From assembly GCF_002056795.1 (NCBI RefSeq), contig NZ_CP020104.1, positions 7,821,501 to 7,885,500 of the forward strand: a stretch of 64,000 nt of DNA. Direction: 5' to 3'. This document shows positions 51,230-58,736 of this stretch, one piece after another (the stretch's first letter is position 1; every line of letters starts with the position of its first letter). Position numbers and translations under genes: made by a program. Source of the stretch: Spirosoma aerolatum (GTDB taxonomy: Bacteria > Bacteroidota > Bacteroidia > Cytophagales > Spirosomataceae). The notes below the pieces were generated by a model, which saw only the letters and a list, made by a program, of their open reading frames with translations, did not search any database and was not told the DNA's origin.

Positions 51230-52255
51230 ATGACCAAATCCATCCTTGTTTATTCGGTAGCCCTTGTGCTGGTAGCAACAAGCGCCTGTAAAACCAAACA
51301 GTCGCAGAGCGATTCGACACAGACGACTGAACAAAAAACTGTATCGGCTCCCGCTTTCAACGCCGACTCGGCTTATACGTATATTGAGAAACAAGTGGCC
51401 TTTGGCCCCCGTGTTCCCAACACACCCGCTCATACCCAAACCGGTAATTATCTAGTTACGAAGTTGAAGCAGTTTGGTTGTGAGGTTACCCAGCAATCGT
51501 TCGTTGCTACTACCTGGGATGGTAAAAAACTGAATGCGCTCAATATCATTGGTAGTATTAACCCCAAAGCAACCAAGCGGATTGTTCTGGCTTCGCACTG
51601 GGATTCGCGCCCACATGCCGACAATGACCCCGATAAAGCCGATCAGAACAAGCCTGTTACAGCTGCAAATGACGGAGCTAGTGGTGTTGGGGTTTTGCTC
51701 GAATTGGCACGTACCATTCAGCAAAGTAATCAGAAACCAACCGTGGGTATCGACATTATTTTCTTTGATGCCGAAGACTGGGGCAATGGCGAAAAAGCCA
51801 CCAATGATTTTGAACAGGCGAGTGGTAACCAATTCGACTATATCGGTTTCTGCCTAGGCTCCCGCTATTGGGCGAAAAACCTGCACAAACCTGGTTATTC
51901 AGCTTATTACGGTATTCTGCTGGACATGGTCGGTGCTAAAGGTGCTACATTCGCTAAAGAAGGCCTATCGATGCAGTTTGCGCCAACCGTTGTGAACAAT
52001 GTGTGGCAAACGGCTAGTAACGCCGGATATAGTCAGTATTTTGTCGATACACCCGGTGGGCAAATTACCGACGATCATGTAGCGCCGAATACAATCGCCA
52101 AAATTCCTATGATCGACATTATTCACACGAACATCGGTACGGGTGGTTTCTTTCCAAGCTGGCATACCGCCGAAGACGACATGAGTAACATTGACAAAGG
52201 CACGCTAAAAGCTGTTGGGCAAACCCTCCTGCAAGTACTTTACAACGAAGAATAA
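51230..52255 (+). CDS. M28-family zinc peptidase / glutaminyl cyclase-like lipoprotein
   Basis: A 341-residue lipoprotein (ALVLVATSAC, Cys20). The M28 zinc site is intact: His123 (LASHWDSRPHADN), Asp148 (NDGASGVGVLLE), Glu/Asp 182-183 (FFDAEDWG), Asp in LLDMVGAKG and His in FPSWHTAEDD. The pattern ASHWDSRP and SWHTAEDDM is closest to glutaminyl-peptide cyclotransferase-type M28 proteins, which form N-terminal pyroglutamate on exported proteins. An aminopeptidase role is the alternative. It is located in the envelope. Three nt separate it from the next gene. Confidence 0.85.
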   Translation: MTKSILVYSVALVLVATSACKTKQSQSDSTQTTEQKTVSAPAFNADSAYTYIEKQVAFGPRVPNTPAHTQTGNYLVTKLKQFGCEVTQQSFVATTWDGKKLNALNIIGSINPKATKRIVLASHWDSRPHADNDPDKADQNKPVTAANDGASGVGVLLELARTIQQSNQKPTVGIDIIFFDAEDWGNGEKATNDFEQASGNQFDYIGFCLGSRYWAKNLHKPGYSAYYGILLDMVGAKGATFAKEGLSMQFAPTVVNNVWQTASNAGYSQYFVDTPGGQITDDHVAPNTIAKIPMIDIIHTNIGTGGFFPSWHTAEDDMSNIDKGTLKAVGQTLLQVLYNEE

Positions 52256-52258
52256 GAA

Positions 52259-52699
52259 ATGAGCGGAAGAGTGAAGACCGGGCTAACGTACCAGCGAAAG
52301 AGTGGCTATTGGAGTCTAAATCTAAGCCTATGCTGTGTGTTTACCTTAGTAGGAATGCTAGGCTGTAATTCAGCACCCGATCAATTTGGCAAGCTGGATA
52401 TAAAAAAATGGCGGGGAGATCGAGGGGGATGTAATGGCGTTCGGGATAAGCTGCTTCCCGATTTTAAAGCCGAAATTCAGCACTTAAAGGGCAAGTCGGC
52501 CAACGAGATTGGTGACCTGCTTGGTCGGCCAGATATAAACCAGATTGCCGACCGTAACCAAAAATTCTATATTTATTTCCTGGAAAAAGGCCCCCAATGT
52601 GACCAAGCCGGAGCTAAATCCAACAGCCGCTCAGTAGCGATACGTATGAGTGCCATCGGCCTGGCAACGGAAGTTACCTTTCAGAATGGAATACCGTAA
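52259..52699 (+). CDS. Small lipoprotein of unknown function
   Basis: A 146-residue protein with a lipoprotein signal that starts late (LNLSLCCVFTLVGMLGC, Cys36). The mature segment DLLGRPDINQIADRNQKFYIYFLEKGPQC resembles the SmpA/OmlA (BamE)-type layout of a small two-layer beta domain, but the match is weak. It is probably co-transcribed with the M28 gene. Its TAA stop lies inside the REP-like element. Confidence 0.55.
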   Translation: MSGRVKTGLTYQRKSGYWSLNLSLCCVFTLVGMLGCNSAPDQFGKLDIKKWRGDRGGCNGVRDKLLPDFKAEIQHLKGKSANEIGDLLGRPDINQIADRNQKFYIYFLEKGPQCDQAGAKSNSRSVAIRMSAIGLATEVTFQNGIP

Positions 52700-52762
52700 G
52701 GCGGCTGGAAAGCCGCGATTTTTTCAGTAAGTGACCAAGTCTCGGCTTTCCAGCCACCTTAC
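52696..52762. repeat. REP-like paired hairpin element, copy 2
   Basis: Arms 52696-52715 and 52743-52762 pair over 20 bp with 1 mismatch. The left arm folds into GCGGCT/AGCCGC around loop GGAA (52707-52710). Compared with copy 1, the stem pair G-C at this position is C-G, a compensatory change. It contains both convergent stop codons (52697-52699 and 52759-52761). Confidence 0.8.
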
Positions 52763-53331
52763 AGATAAAACTTCTTTCGCTCAATCATCTCTTCCACAAC
52801 ATCCGGCACCATATACCGGATAGAGCGGTTGTCCCGTACACAGTCCCGAATAAATGTGGCCGAAATGTCCAGCAAGGGCGCGTCAATCACTCGCACATTT
52901 GTATGGGTCTTGAACGGGCTTTCCACAGCACGCGGGCGCCGATACACGTACAACCCATAATATTCCAGAATCTTGTCGTAATTCTTCCAGTTGGCGAATT
53001 GTTCAAGATTATCTTCACCCATAATGAGCCGGAAGGTATGTTGCGGATACTTTTCGCTTAACCGAACCAATGTATCAATGGTATAGCTGGGCCGGGGCAT
53101 CGAAAATTCAATATCTGTTGCTTTCAGGCGACTATTGTCGGCAATGGCTCGTTCTACCATATCGAGCCGATCAAATTCATGCAATAGGCTCTTCGTCTTC
53201 TTAAACGGATTCTGGGGCGATACCACAAACCAGACCTGATCCAGATCAGTAGTCGTAGCCATTGTATTGGCAATAATCAGGTGGCCAATATGAATTGGGT
53301 TGAATGAGCCAAAGAACAAGCCAATTTTCAT
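52759..53331 (-). CDS. nadD: Nicotinate-nucleotide adenylyltransferase
   Basis: A 190-residue NMNAT-family enzyme of NAD synthesis: GLFFGSFNPIHIGHLIIANT (nucleotide-binding GSFNP and HIGH at 8-17), PQNPFKKTK, and the ISATFIRD motif (RSIRYMVPDVV follows). The length is usual. It is 15 nt downstream of an inverted repeat that separates it from gmk. Its stop lies in the REP-like element. Confidence 0.95.
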   Translation of the reverse strand: MKIGLFFGSFNPIHIGHLIIANTMATTTDLDQVWFVVSPQNPFKKTKSLLHEFDRLDMVERAIADNSRLKATDIEFSMPRPSYTIDTLVRLSEKYPQHTFRLIMGEDNLEQFANWKNYDKILEYYGLYVYRRPRAVESPFKTHTNVRVIDAPLLDISATFIRDCVRDNRSIRYMVPDVVEEMIERKKFYL

Positions 53332-53346
53332 TACTTCTCAGGAGCG

Positions 53347-53434
53347 AGGAGCGAGGAGTTGGGAGCGAGAATGGCTGACGCGACAACAACAAAAATCCTG
53401 CGTCAGCTATTCTCGCTCCCAACTCCTCGCTCCT
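53347..53434. repeat. Inverted repeat between gmk and nadD
   Basis: Arms 53347-53381 and 53400-53434 are reverse complements over 35 bp with 1 mismatch and an 18-nt loop. The left side adds one extra GGAGCGA unit, so the arm is a tandem of GGAGCGA and GGAGTTG words. It fills the co-directional gap (7 nt from the gmk stop and 15 nt from the nadD start). Confidence 0.9.
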
Positions 53435-53441
53435 AAACTAA

Positions 53442-54041
53442 TTAAATCACTGTTCCTTTAGCAGGTACTTGGTTTCTCTGCACAAAATCATCGACGAGTT
53501 TCTGAGCTTTCTGAAGGGATGTTTCCAACTCATCGTTCATCAGAACCACATCGAAACGATTCTGAAAACTCATTTCAAAATGCACTTTAAAAAGACGGCG
53601 GGATAAACTTTCTTCGGTTTCAGAACCTCGGCCAATCAACCGCTGGCGTAGCGTGGCTTCATCGGGAACTTTTACGAACACAGCCAACGCTTTATCGCCA
53701 TAGTAGTTTTTTAGCTTTAATCCTCCCTGAACGTCAACATCGAACAGTACATGTTTGCCGCTAGCCCAAACGCGTTCAATTTCGGATTTTAGCGTACCGT
53801 AAAAAGCCCCAGTGTACACTTCTTCCCATTCAACGAATTCATCGTTATCGATTCGCTGCTTAAATTCTTCTGGCGTCAGAAAATAATAGTCTTTGCCATT
53901 TTCCTCACTCCGCCCCCGTCGGTCGCGTGTGCATGCCGAAATGGAAAAGCCGAGATTGGTATTCTCGGCCAGTAAATGCTTAACGATGGTTGTTTTTCCG
54001 GAGCCCGATGGCGCCGAAAAAATAATCAGTTTACCTTCCAA
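53442..54041 (-). CDS. gmk: Guanylate kinase
   Basis: A 199-residue kinase converting GMP to GDP: P-loop [12 protein letters not shown] (9-20), [24 protein letters not shown], and [14 protein letters not shown]. Length and order are normal. It sits in the minus-strand block downstream of the anti-sigma gene, separated by an inverted repeat. Confidence 0.96.
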   Translation of the reverse strand: MEGKLIIFSAPSGSGKTTIVKHLLAENTNLGFSISACTRDRRGRSEENGKDYYFLTPEEFKQRIDNDEFVEWEEVYTGAFYGTLKSEIERVWASGKHVLFDVDVQGGLKLKNYYGDKALAVFVKVPDEATLRQRLIGRGSETEESLSRRLFKVHFEMSFQNRFDVVLMNDELETSLQKAQKLVDDFVQRNQVPAKGTVI

Positions 54042-54069
54042 GTGCTGATAGGTTTACGGTATAAAATTA

Positions 54070-54116
54070 ATTAGGGTAATTAAGGCTGCCTGTAAGTTTG
54101 CCCTAATTACCCTAAT
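54070..54116. repeat. Inverted repeat between anti-sigma gene and gmk
   Basis: ATTAGGGTAATTAAGGC (54070-54086) pairs with its complement at 54100-54116 over 17 bp with 1 mismatch and a 13-nt loop. The words are AATTAGGGT/AATTAAGG. It fills a co-directional gap, 14 nt from the anti-sigma stop. Confidence 0.85.
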
Positions 54117-54130
54117 CGGTACAGTCACTA

Positions 54131-54415
54131 CTAACTAAAACTTAGAATCCGGGATTTGATCGTTGCAACCAATTGCTCGGGGCAACATCTTTTTTCTATG
54201 CGCTTAGTCAACAGCTCTTTCACTTCTTTTTCGAGTTGATACATCTGAATACAGGGCTTGCACGACTCGAGATTCGCTTTTGCTCTGGCAAGCTGTTGTT
54301 CGGTGGCTTCTCCATCCAAAATCAACTGAATTAACTTCAGGCAGTCAGCCCGGTGACTGCAATGTTCTTTCATCTCTGGCTTGGTGCCTGACGAGGATGG
54401 TAACGGCGTTTGCAT
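54131..54415 (-). CDS. Small anti-sigma factor, zinc-finger type
   Basis: A 94-residue soluble protein with no transmembrane segment. His/Cys residues in CSHRADCLKLIQLILDGE and ESCKPC (C-x2-C) resemble the zinc-binding anti-sigma (ZAS) domain: LDGEATEQQLARAKANLESC. It is encoded directly after a sigma-70 gene (81-nt gap), as is usual for sigma / anti-sigma pairs. The start could also be the internal Met15 (MKEHCSH). Confidence 0.75.
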   Translation of the reverse strand: MQTPLPSSSGTKPEMKEHCSHRADCLKLIQLILDGEATEQQLARAKANLESCKPCIQMYQLEKEVKELLTKRIEKRCCPEQLVATIKSRILSFS

Positions 54416-54496
54416 TGGAAAAATTTTATTAATTCCAAGAATAATAATAACTAAGAGTTATCAGCAGAACCAAAATTGGCTTAGAAAAAGTTCGGT

Positions 54497-55189
54497 TTAT
54501 TCGTCATTTTCTTCTTTATATCCCATTGAAGAAGCATAATCACGCAATTTTTCCTTCAACAGATTACGAGCGCGGTGCAACCGAGACCGGACGGTGCCAA
54601 TTGGAATATCCAGAATCTTTGCCATTTCTTCATATGTGAATCCTTCAATATCACAAAGAATGATGACTGTCCGGAAGTCAACCGGCAACGAGTTCAGAGC
54701 TGTTGCAACTTCATCGCCAATTAAATCGGAAACCGACTCGGCCCGCAGGTCGACCGTATGTTCAGATTCGGCATCTTCAGAGTTATAAGTCGTCTCAACG
54801 TCCTGATAATCTACTTTAGCCGGTTCCTTGCTTTTTTTCCGATAATCGTTGATGAAACTGTTCTTCAAAATCCGAAACAGCCATGCTTTAGCGTTAGTTC
54901 CTTGCTCAAACGAGGAAATGAACCGAAACGCTTTCAGATAAGTATCTTGCACCAGATCATTCGCATCGTCCTCATCCATTGTCAGACGAAACGCGAAGTT
55001 GTACATGGAGTCGATGTGTGGCATAAACTCCTTGTTAAAAATCTGGTACTTCTGCTCCTCAGAATAGCCACGAGAAGGCGCGTTAGCCAGTGGCTGTTCG
55101 GCAGAATCGCTGTCGGGTAAAAATTGATCCGGTCCGGCGTTCCGGTCGCTGGTTGGCGTATCTGACATAACTTCGGGAATAGTCGCCAT
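54497..55189 (-). CDS. RNA polymerase sigma factor, ECF/sigma-70 family
   Basis: The start chosen is ATG 55189 (MATIPEVMSDTPTSD), 230 residues; an in-frame ATG at 55231 is possible. Region 2 is FAFRLTMDEDDANDLVQDTYLKAFRFI and FRILKNSFINDYRKK. Region 4 is LPVDFRTVIILCDIEGFTYEEMAKILDIPIGTVRSRLHRARNLL. An acidic Asp/Glu-rich N-terminal tail (about 15-50) precedes region 2. It is expected to control an envelope or stress regulon with the ZAS-type protein downstream. Confidence 0.92.
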   Translation of the reverse strand: MATIPEVMSDTPTSDRNAGPDQFLPDSDSAEQPLANAPSRGYSEEQKYQIFNKEFMPHIDSMYNFAFRLTMDEDDANDLVQDTYLKAFRFISSFEQGTNAKAWLFRILKNSFINDYRKKSKEPAKVDYQDVETTYNSEDAESEHTVDLRAESVSDLIGDEVATALNSLPVDFRTVIILCDIEGFTYEEMAKILDIPIGTVRSRLHRARNLLKEKLRDYASSMGYKEENDE

Positions 55190-55369
55190 AAAAGTAAGAG
55201 TTAATTGCCGTTTCCAATCGGCAACACCCAACGAATTCGATAATTACCCGATCCAAATCGCTGAGTTTTCTAAAAATGACTGCAAAAATTAATCCTTTGT
55301 TCAAAAACAGGGACTAAAAATGAGTATTTATGACGATTTGGCAGGAACGATTCAGAATCTGACAACGTT

Positions 55370-55414
55370 AAAGCCGGTCCATCGATACAGAATACATATC
55401 GATAGACCGGCTTT
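55370..55414. terminator. Hairpin downstream of the 55435-55932 gene
   Basis: Arms 55370-55387 and 55397-55414 pair over 18 bp with 1 mismatch (AAAGCCGGTCTATCGATA as reverse complement of the right arm). It lies 21 nt after the stop of the minus-strand gene at 55435-55932 and before the sigma gene. The T-run on the minus strand is weak. Confidence 0.6.
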
Positions 55415-55434
55415 GATACAATTTATCTTACAAT

Positions 55435-55932
55435 TTAAACAGTCGTTGGCTTAAAATAACGTTTAAGCCAAGAGTTAATGGCTGTAATCTGCCAATCTGC
55501 CAAAAATTCTGCCTTTGTTTTCACCAATGTGTTAAATACAATGGTGTCAGGTGTCAGCAAACCATCGGCAATGGCTAGTTTAATCGTTGGCAAAGCAACT
55601 GTCTGCACCGAGCCATCGGTCGACAGAACGGCGGCTGATCGGTCGAAAAAATCAACGCCAACCTGACGTCCAATTTCCTGTATGGTTCTTACTGAGGAGT
55701 CTATAGAACAGCCACTAGGCAACGTATACCCTTCATCTACAGCCACAACAATAAACCGGTTTTCGATCACCTTTGCTGATGACAACAATGGTTCGCCGTG
55801 GGCCGCCCACTGGTTTAAGGCCGTTTGCAACATTGCGTCAATCGTTTTCACTTCTTCGCTCGCCAGCGAACGATTGGCCTGGTATACCCATACACGGGCA
55901 TGATCGGGCAGCTTGTCGAAATCGATACACAT
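55435..55932 (-). CDS. Conserved protein of unknown function
   Basis: The start at ATG 55932 (MCIDFDKLPDHARVWVYQAN) gives 165 residues; the open frame continues upstream into an inverted repeat, which is unlikely to be coding. No signal peptide. Features: KTIDAMLQTALNQWAAHGEPLLSSAKV and VAVDEGYTLPSGCSIDSSVRTIQ. Similar short proteins are annotated in Bacteroidota without a settled function. It is co-directional with and directly downstream of the Fe-S gene. Confidence 0.65.
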   Translation of the reverse strand: MCIDFDKLPDHARVWVYQANRSLASEEVKTIDAMLQTALNQWAAHGEPLLSSAKVIENRFIVVAVDEGYTLPSGCSIDSSVRTIQEIGRQVGVDFFDRSAAVLSTDGSVQTVALPTIKLAIADGLLTPDTIVFNTLVKTKAEFLADWQITAINSWLKRYFKPTTV

Positions 55933-55951
55933 AACAAAAATGATAATGAAT

Positions 55952-56023
55952 AATGAACAATGTAAAATGAATAACGCAGCAGCAGATGTATCGCTAATCA
56001 TTATTCTTTTTACATTGTTCATT
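55952..56023. repeat. Inverted repeat between the Fe-S gene and the 55435-55932 gene
   Basis: Arms 55952-55974 and 56001-56023 pair over 23 bp with 1 mismatch and a 26-nt loop. The left flank has tandem AATGAATA and AATGAACA words. It is 4 nt from the upstream stop (56028) and 19 nt from the downstream start. Confidence 0.85.
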
Positions 56024-56027
56024 GATT

Positions 56028-56828
56028 TTACAACCCTTCTTTCTGGGCGATGAGTTCCGCAATGTCATAGACACGAACGGAATCTTCACGGTTCTTATTT
56101 TTCACGCCGTCCGACATCATCGTCATGCAAAATGGACAAGCTACAGCAATCGTATCAGCACCCGTACTGAGTGCTTCTTCTGTTCGCTCTACGTTTACAT
56201 CTTTCTTACCAGGTTCAGGTTCTTTGAAGTACTGTCCTCCACCAGCGCCACAGCACAACCCGTTCGCTTTCACACGTTTCATTTCAACCAGATCAGCATC
56301 CAGCGCTTCTAAGACGTCACGTGGCGCTTCATAGACTTTATTGGCCCGGCCCAGATAGCAGGAATCATGAAAAGTTATTTTGCGCCCCTTAAACGACTGT
56401 CCATCTTTTACTTTAATCCGCCCTTCATTGATGAGGTTTTGCAGGAACTGAGAATGGTGAATGACTTCATAGGTACCGCCTAGTTCAGGATACTCGTTTT
56501 TAAGCGTATTGAAGCAATGGGGGCAGGCTGTCACAATTTTCTTGACATTATAGCCATTCAGGATTTGGATATTGGACACAGCCTGCATTTGAAATAAAAA
56601 CTCATTTCCGGCCCGGCGCGCTGGGTCTCCCGTGCAGGATTCTTCGGTACCCAGTACAGCGAACTTGATGCCTACATGATTCAGAATACGCACAAACGCG
56701 ATAGTAACCCGTTTGTAACGGTCATCGAATGAACCCGCACAACCCACCCAGAATAAAATCTCCGGCTCTTCGCCAGCTGCGGCCATATCCGCCATTGTGG
56801 GCACTTTATAGTTTGTTTCAGTTGGCAT
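56028..56828 (-). CDS. CCG-domain Fe-S oxidoreductase subunit (HdrB/LutA-like)
   Basis: A 266-residue soluble protein with two cysteine-rich CCG domains. The first has VGCAGSFDDRY, EESCTGDPARR and ACPHCFNTLKNEY. The second has FHDSCYLGRANKVYE, GLCCGAGGG and ACPFCMTMM. It resembles the HdrB-like subunits of quinone-linked or heterodisulfide-type electron-transfer complexes. It lies just downstream of a membrane Fe-S protein gene, and the two likely form one complex. The electron donor and acceptor are unknown. Confidence 0.88.
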   Translation of the reverse strand: MPTETNYKVPTMADMAAAGEEPEILFWVGCAGSFDDRYKRVTIAFVRILNHVGIKFAVLGTEESCTGDPARRAGNEFLFQMQAVSNIQILNGYNVKKIVTACPHCFNTLKNEYPELGGTYEVIHHSQFLQNLINEGRIKVKDGQSFKGRKITFHDSCYLGRANKVYEAPRDVLEALDADLVEMKRVKANGLCCGAGGGQYFKEPEPGKKDVNVERTEEALSTGADTIAVACPFCMTMMSDGVKNKNREDSVRVYDIAELIAQKEGL

Positions 56829-56914
56829 TTTTTCTATAATAACTGTTTACAGTATTCGGTTTACTGTTTAGGGTAGCTTATACATAAGGCATCCATAAAC
56901 CAAATACCGAAACC

Positions 56915-58291
56915 CTATTTAACTTCATTAACCTGATTGGCCCAGTTGAAGCGGTCAGTGGGTGAAAACTTCCAGGGGGCCATATTATTTTCGATGTTAC
57001 TGAACATGGCATTCCAGGAGGCAGGTGCCTGCGACTCCTCCATAACCCGATACCGACGCAACTGAAGAATGATATCCAGCGGATTAATATTTATCGGACA
57101 AGCGTTTACACAGGCCTGGCAGGTTGTACAGGCATTCAGCTCTTCGGCCGTTATATAATCATTCAGTAGTGACTTATCATCTTTGTAATCGTACCCGTTG
57201 GCTTTCCAACCTTGCTGAATTTCTTCGAGCCGGTCGCGGGTATCCATCATAATTTTACGGGGAGATAACTTTTTACCTGTAATATTGGCTGGACACGCTG
57301 CCGTACAACGCCCACACTCAGTACAGCTATAGGCATTCATGAGGTTAATCCATTTCAGGTCCTGTACATCTTTAGCGCCGAATCGGCCTATTTCTGCTGG
57401 TTGCTGGCCATTGTCATCAGTCTGTGAATCGTCGGTTCCGGTGGTTACCGGCAAGCCAAGCGACAATTGCACCTCTTTTGTGATTTCAGGCATATTCTGA
57501 ATCTCCCCTTTGGGCTTCAGATCGGAGAAATACACGTTCGGGAATCCCAACGCAATGTGCAGATGCTTGGAATACGTAACATAAACCGCGAAGGCCATAA
57601 TCCCAAGAATATGGAACCACCAAGCTATGCGCTCATAAGCGATCAAAGCTGTATCGCTGAAATTGATAAAAAGCGGTTTTAAATATTGACTAATCAGAAA
57701 ATCAGGAATAACCCCCTGTAAGGCCGCATAATGGCCAACACCCCGATCCCGTAAAACACTATCGGAGGTATTCCAGGTCAGAAACGCAATCATCAGCAGA
57801 ATTTCAGCTATCAAAATAATAGCGGCATCGGTACGAGGCCAACGGGTCATTTCGCGGTGCCGTTCCGGCTGGAAACGATTTACCTTAACGATAAACCGAC
57901 GGCAGAGAAATACAACGCAGACCGTCAGAACGCCAACCGCCAAGATTTCAAAAACATCGATCAGAAAGGGATAAACGGGTGCAATAACTGGCGCAAACAG
58001 GCGGTGAGTGCCCAGTATACCATCCAGCATAATCTCCAGCACTTCGATGTTCACAATCAGAAAACCAGCATAAATCACGAAGTGCATCACCCCCACCAGC
58101 GGATTGGTAAACATCTTTTTTTGCCCAAAGGCTACCAGCAGCATGGTCCTAAGCCGTTCATCAGCATGGTCAGTACGATTTTCGGAACGACCCAGCCGGA
58201 TAGCTCGGCTGATAAGCTGAATTCGTTTGGTTATATACCAACCAGTAGCCGCTAATGCTACTACAAATACTATTTGCTGAACAATTTCCAT
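56915..58291 (-). CDS. Membrane-anchored Fe-S protein with heme/quinone-type helices
   Basis: The start at ATG 58291 (MEIVQQIVFV) is preferred to the TTG at 58303. A 458-residue protein with several N-terminal helices (about 1-20, 65-85, 112-132, 157-175 and 224-242) that include conserved His residues, like the NarI/DsrM-type cytochrome-b family. The C-terminus has two 4Fe-4S clusters: CTECGRCTAACPANI (Cys323-333) and CTTCQACVNACPININ (Cys388-398). It pairs with the CCG-domain subunit downstream. Quinol-linked electron transfer is inferred. Confidence 0.87.
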   Translation of the reverse strand: MEIVQQIVFVVALAATGWYITKRIQLISRAIRLGRSENRTDHADERLRTMLLVAFGQKKMFTNPLVGVMHFVIYAGFLIVNIEVLEIMLDGILGTHRLFAPVIAPVYPFLIDVFEILAVGVLTVCVVFLCRRFIVKVNRFQPERHREMTRWPRTDAAIILIAEILLMIAFLTWNTSDSVLRDRGVGHYAALQGVIPDFLISQYLKPLFINFSDTALIAYERIAWWFHILGIMAFAVYVTYSKHLHIALGFPNVYFSDLKPKGEIQNMPEITKEVQLSLGLPVTTGTDDSQTDDNGQQPAEIGRFGAKDVQDLKWINLMNAYSCTECGRCTAACPANITGKKLSPRKIMMDTRDRLEEIQQGWKANGYDYKDDKSLLNDYITAEELNACTTCQACVNACPININPLDIILQLRRYRVMEESQAPASWNAMFSNIENNMAPWKFSPTDRFNWANQVNEVK

Positions 58292-58375
58292 GTATTTATG
58301 CAACTTATTCTCTCTGATTATCAGAAGGGTACCAATACGATAGCTTCTTTAATCAAAAAAATTATAGATAAGGTA

Positions 58376-58405
58376 TTGCAAAACGAATAACAAGGCGTAC
58401 TTTTG
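58376..58405 (+). promoter_or_regulatory. tRNA-Phe promoter (TTG-N19-TACTTTTG)
   Basis: TTG (58376-58378) and TACTTTTG (58398-58405) are separated by 19 nt, matching the Bacteroidota -33/-7 pattern; the mature tRNA starts at 58434. Confidence 0.65.
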
Positions 58406-58433
58406 CACCCACATTTAAACGGTCCACCGTTGC

Positions 58434-58506
58434 GGTGATGTAGCTCAGTTGGTAGAGCAAAGGACTGAAAATCCTTGTGTCGGCGGTTCGATTCCGTCCA
58501 TCACCA
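58434..58506 (+). tRNA. tRNA-Phe (anticodon GAA)
   Basis: A 73-nt cloverleaf. The acceptor stem pairs GGTGATG (58434-58440) with CATCACC (58499-58505). The D-loop region is TAGCTCAGTTGGTAGAGC. The anticodon arm is AAGGA/TCCTT with loop CTGAAAA, anticodon GAA at 58467-58469. The T-arm is CGGCGGTTCGATTCCGTC. The CCA end is not encoded in full (A then CCT). A terminator follows. Confidence 0.95.
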
Positions 58507-58515
58507 CCTCAACCC

Positions 58516-58543
58516 AAGCCTTCTCAATTGAGAAGGCTTTTTT
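58516..58543 (+). terminator. tRNA-Phe terminator
   Basis: AAGCCTTCTCAA and TTGAGAAGGCTT (58516-58539) form a perfect 24-bp palindrome, followed by a T-run at 58538-58543. Confidence 0.9.
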
Positions 58544-58583
58544 ATTGGTTCCGATTACGATTAACTGATCCATTATCAACTTT

Positions 58584-58641
58584 CTATCTTTGCGTGTATG
58601 AAATAGTATGCAAGCATACTATTTCATACACGCAAAGATAG
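58584..58641. repeat. 58-bp near-complete palindrome with inward-facing -7 elements
   Basis: Arms 58584-58611 and 58614-58641 are exact reverse complements over 28 bp around a 2-nt centre. Each arm contains TATCTTTG, an exact TAnnTTTG element, pointing inward (58585-58592 on plus, 58640-58633 on minus). On the minus strand a TTG (58662-58660) lies 19 nt upstream of the -7, giving a canonical promoter. Possible uses are a small RNA gene or a relic of a transposed or duplicated promoter. The rest of the gap 58544-58736 has no gene. Confidence 0.75.
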
Positions 58642-58662
58642 TGCTTTCACCATAGCAGGCAA
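58633..58662 (-). promoter_or_regulatory. Canonical minus-strand promoter inside and beside the palindrome
   Basis: Reading the minus strand: TTG at 58662-58660, 19-nt spacer, TATCTTTG at 58640-58633. Transcription would run leftwards into the palindrome. No coding gene lies there for at least 100 bp, only a potential RNA hairpin (arms 58595-58611 and 58614-58630). Confidence 0.5.
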
Positions 58663-58736
58663 GCCTATTTGTGGTATTAGCAAAAGCCTGCTTGTTTAGT
58701 GAACTACTAACAGAGAAGATAGTCCCGTCGATCTAA

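Noticed and set aside
47166..52762. Simple rho-independent terminators for the two REP-like elements
   Set aside because: They lie in convergent gaps, but the first is already preceded by a normal T-tailed terminator (47105-47146). Their shared sequence and covariation point to a repeat family.
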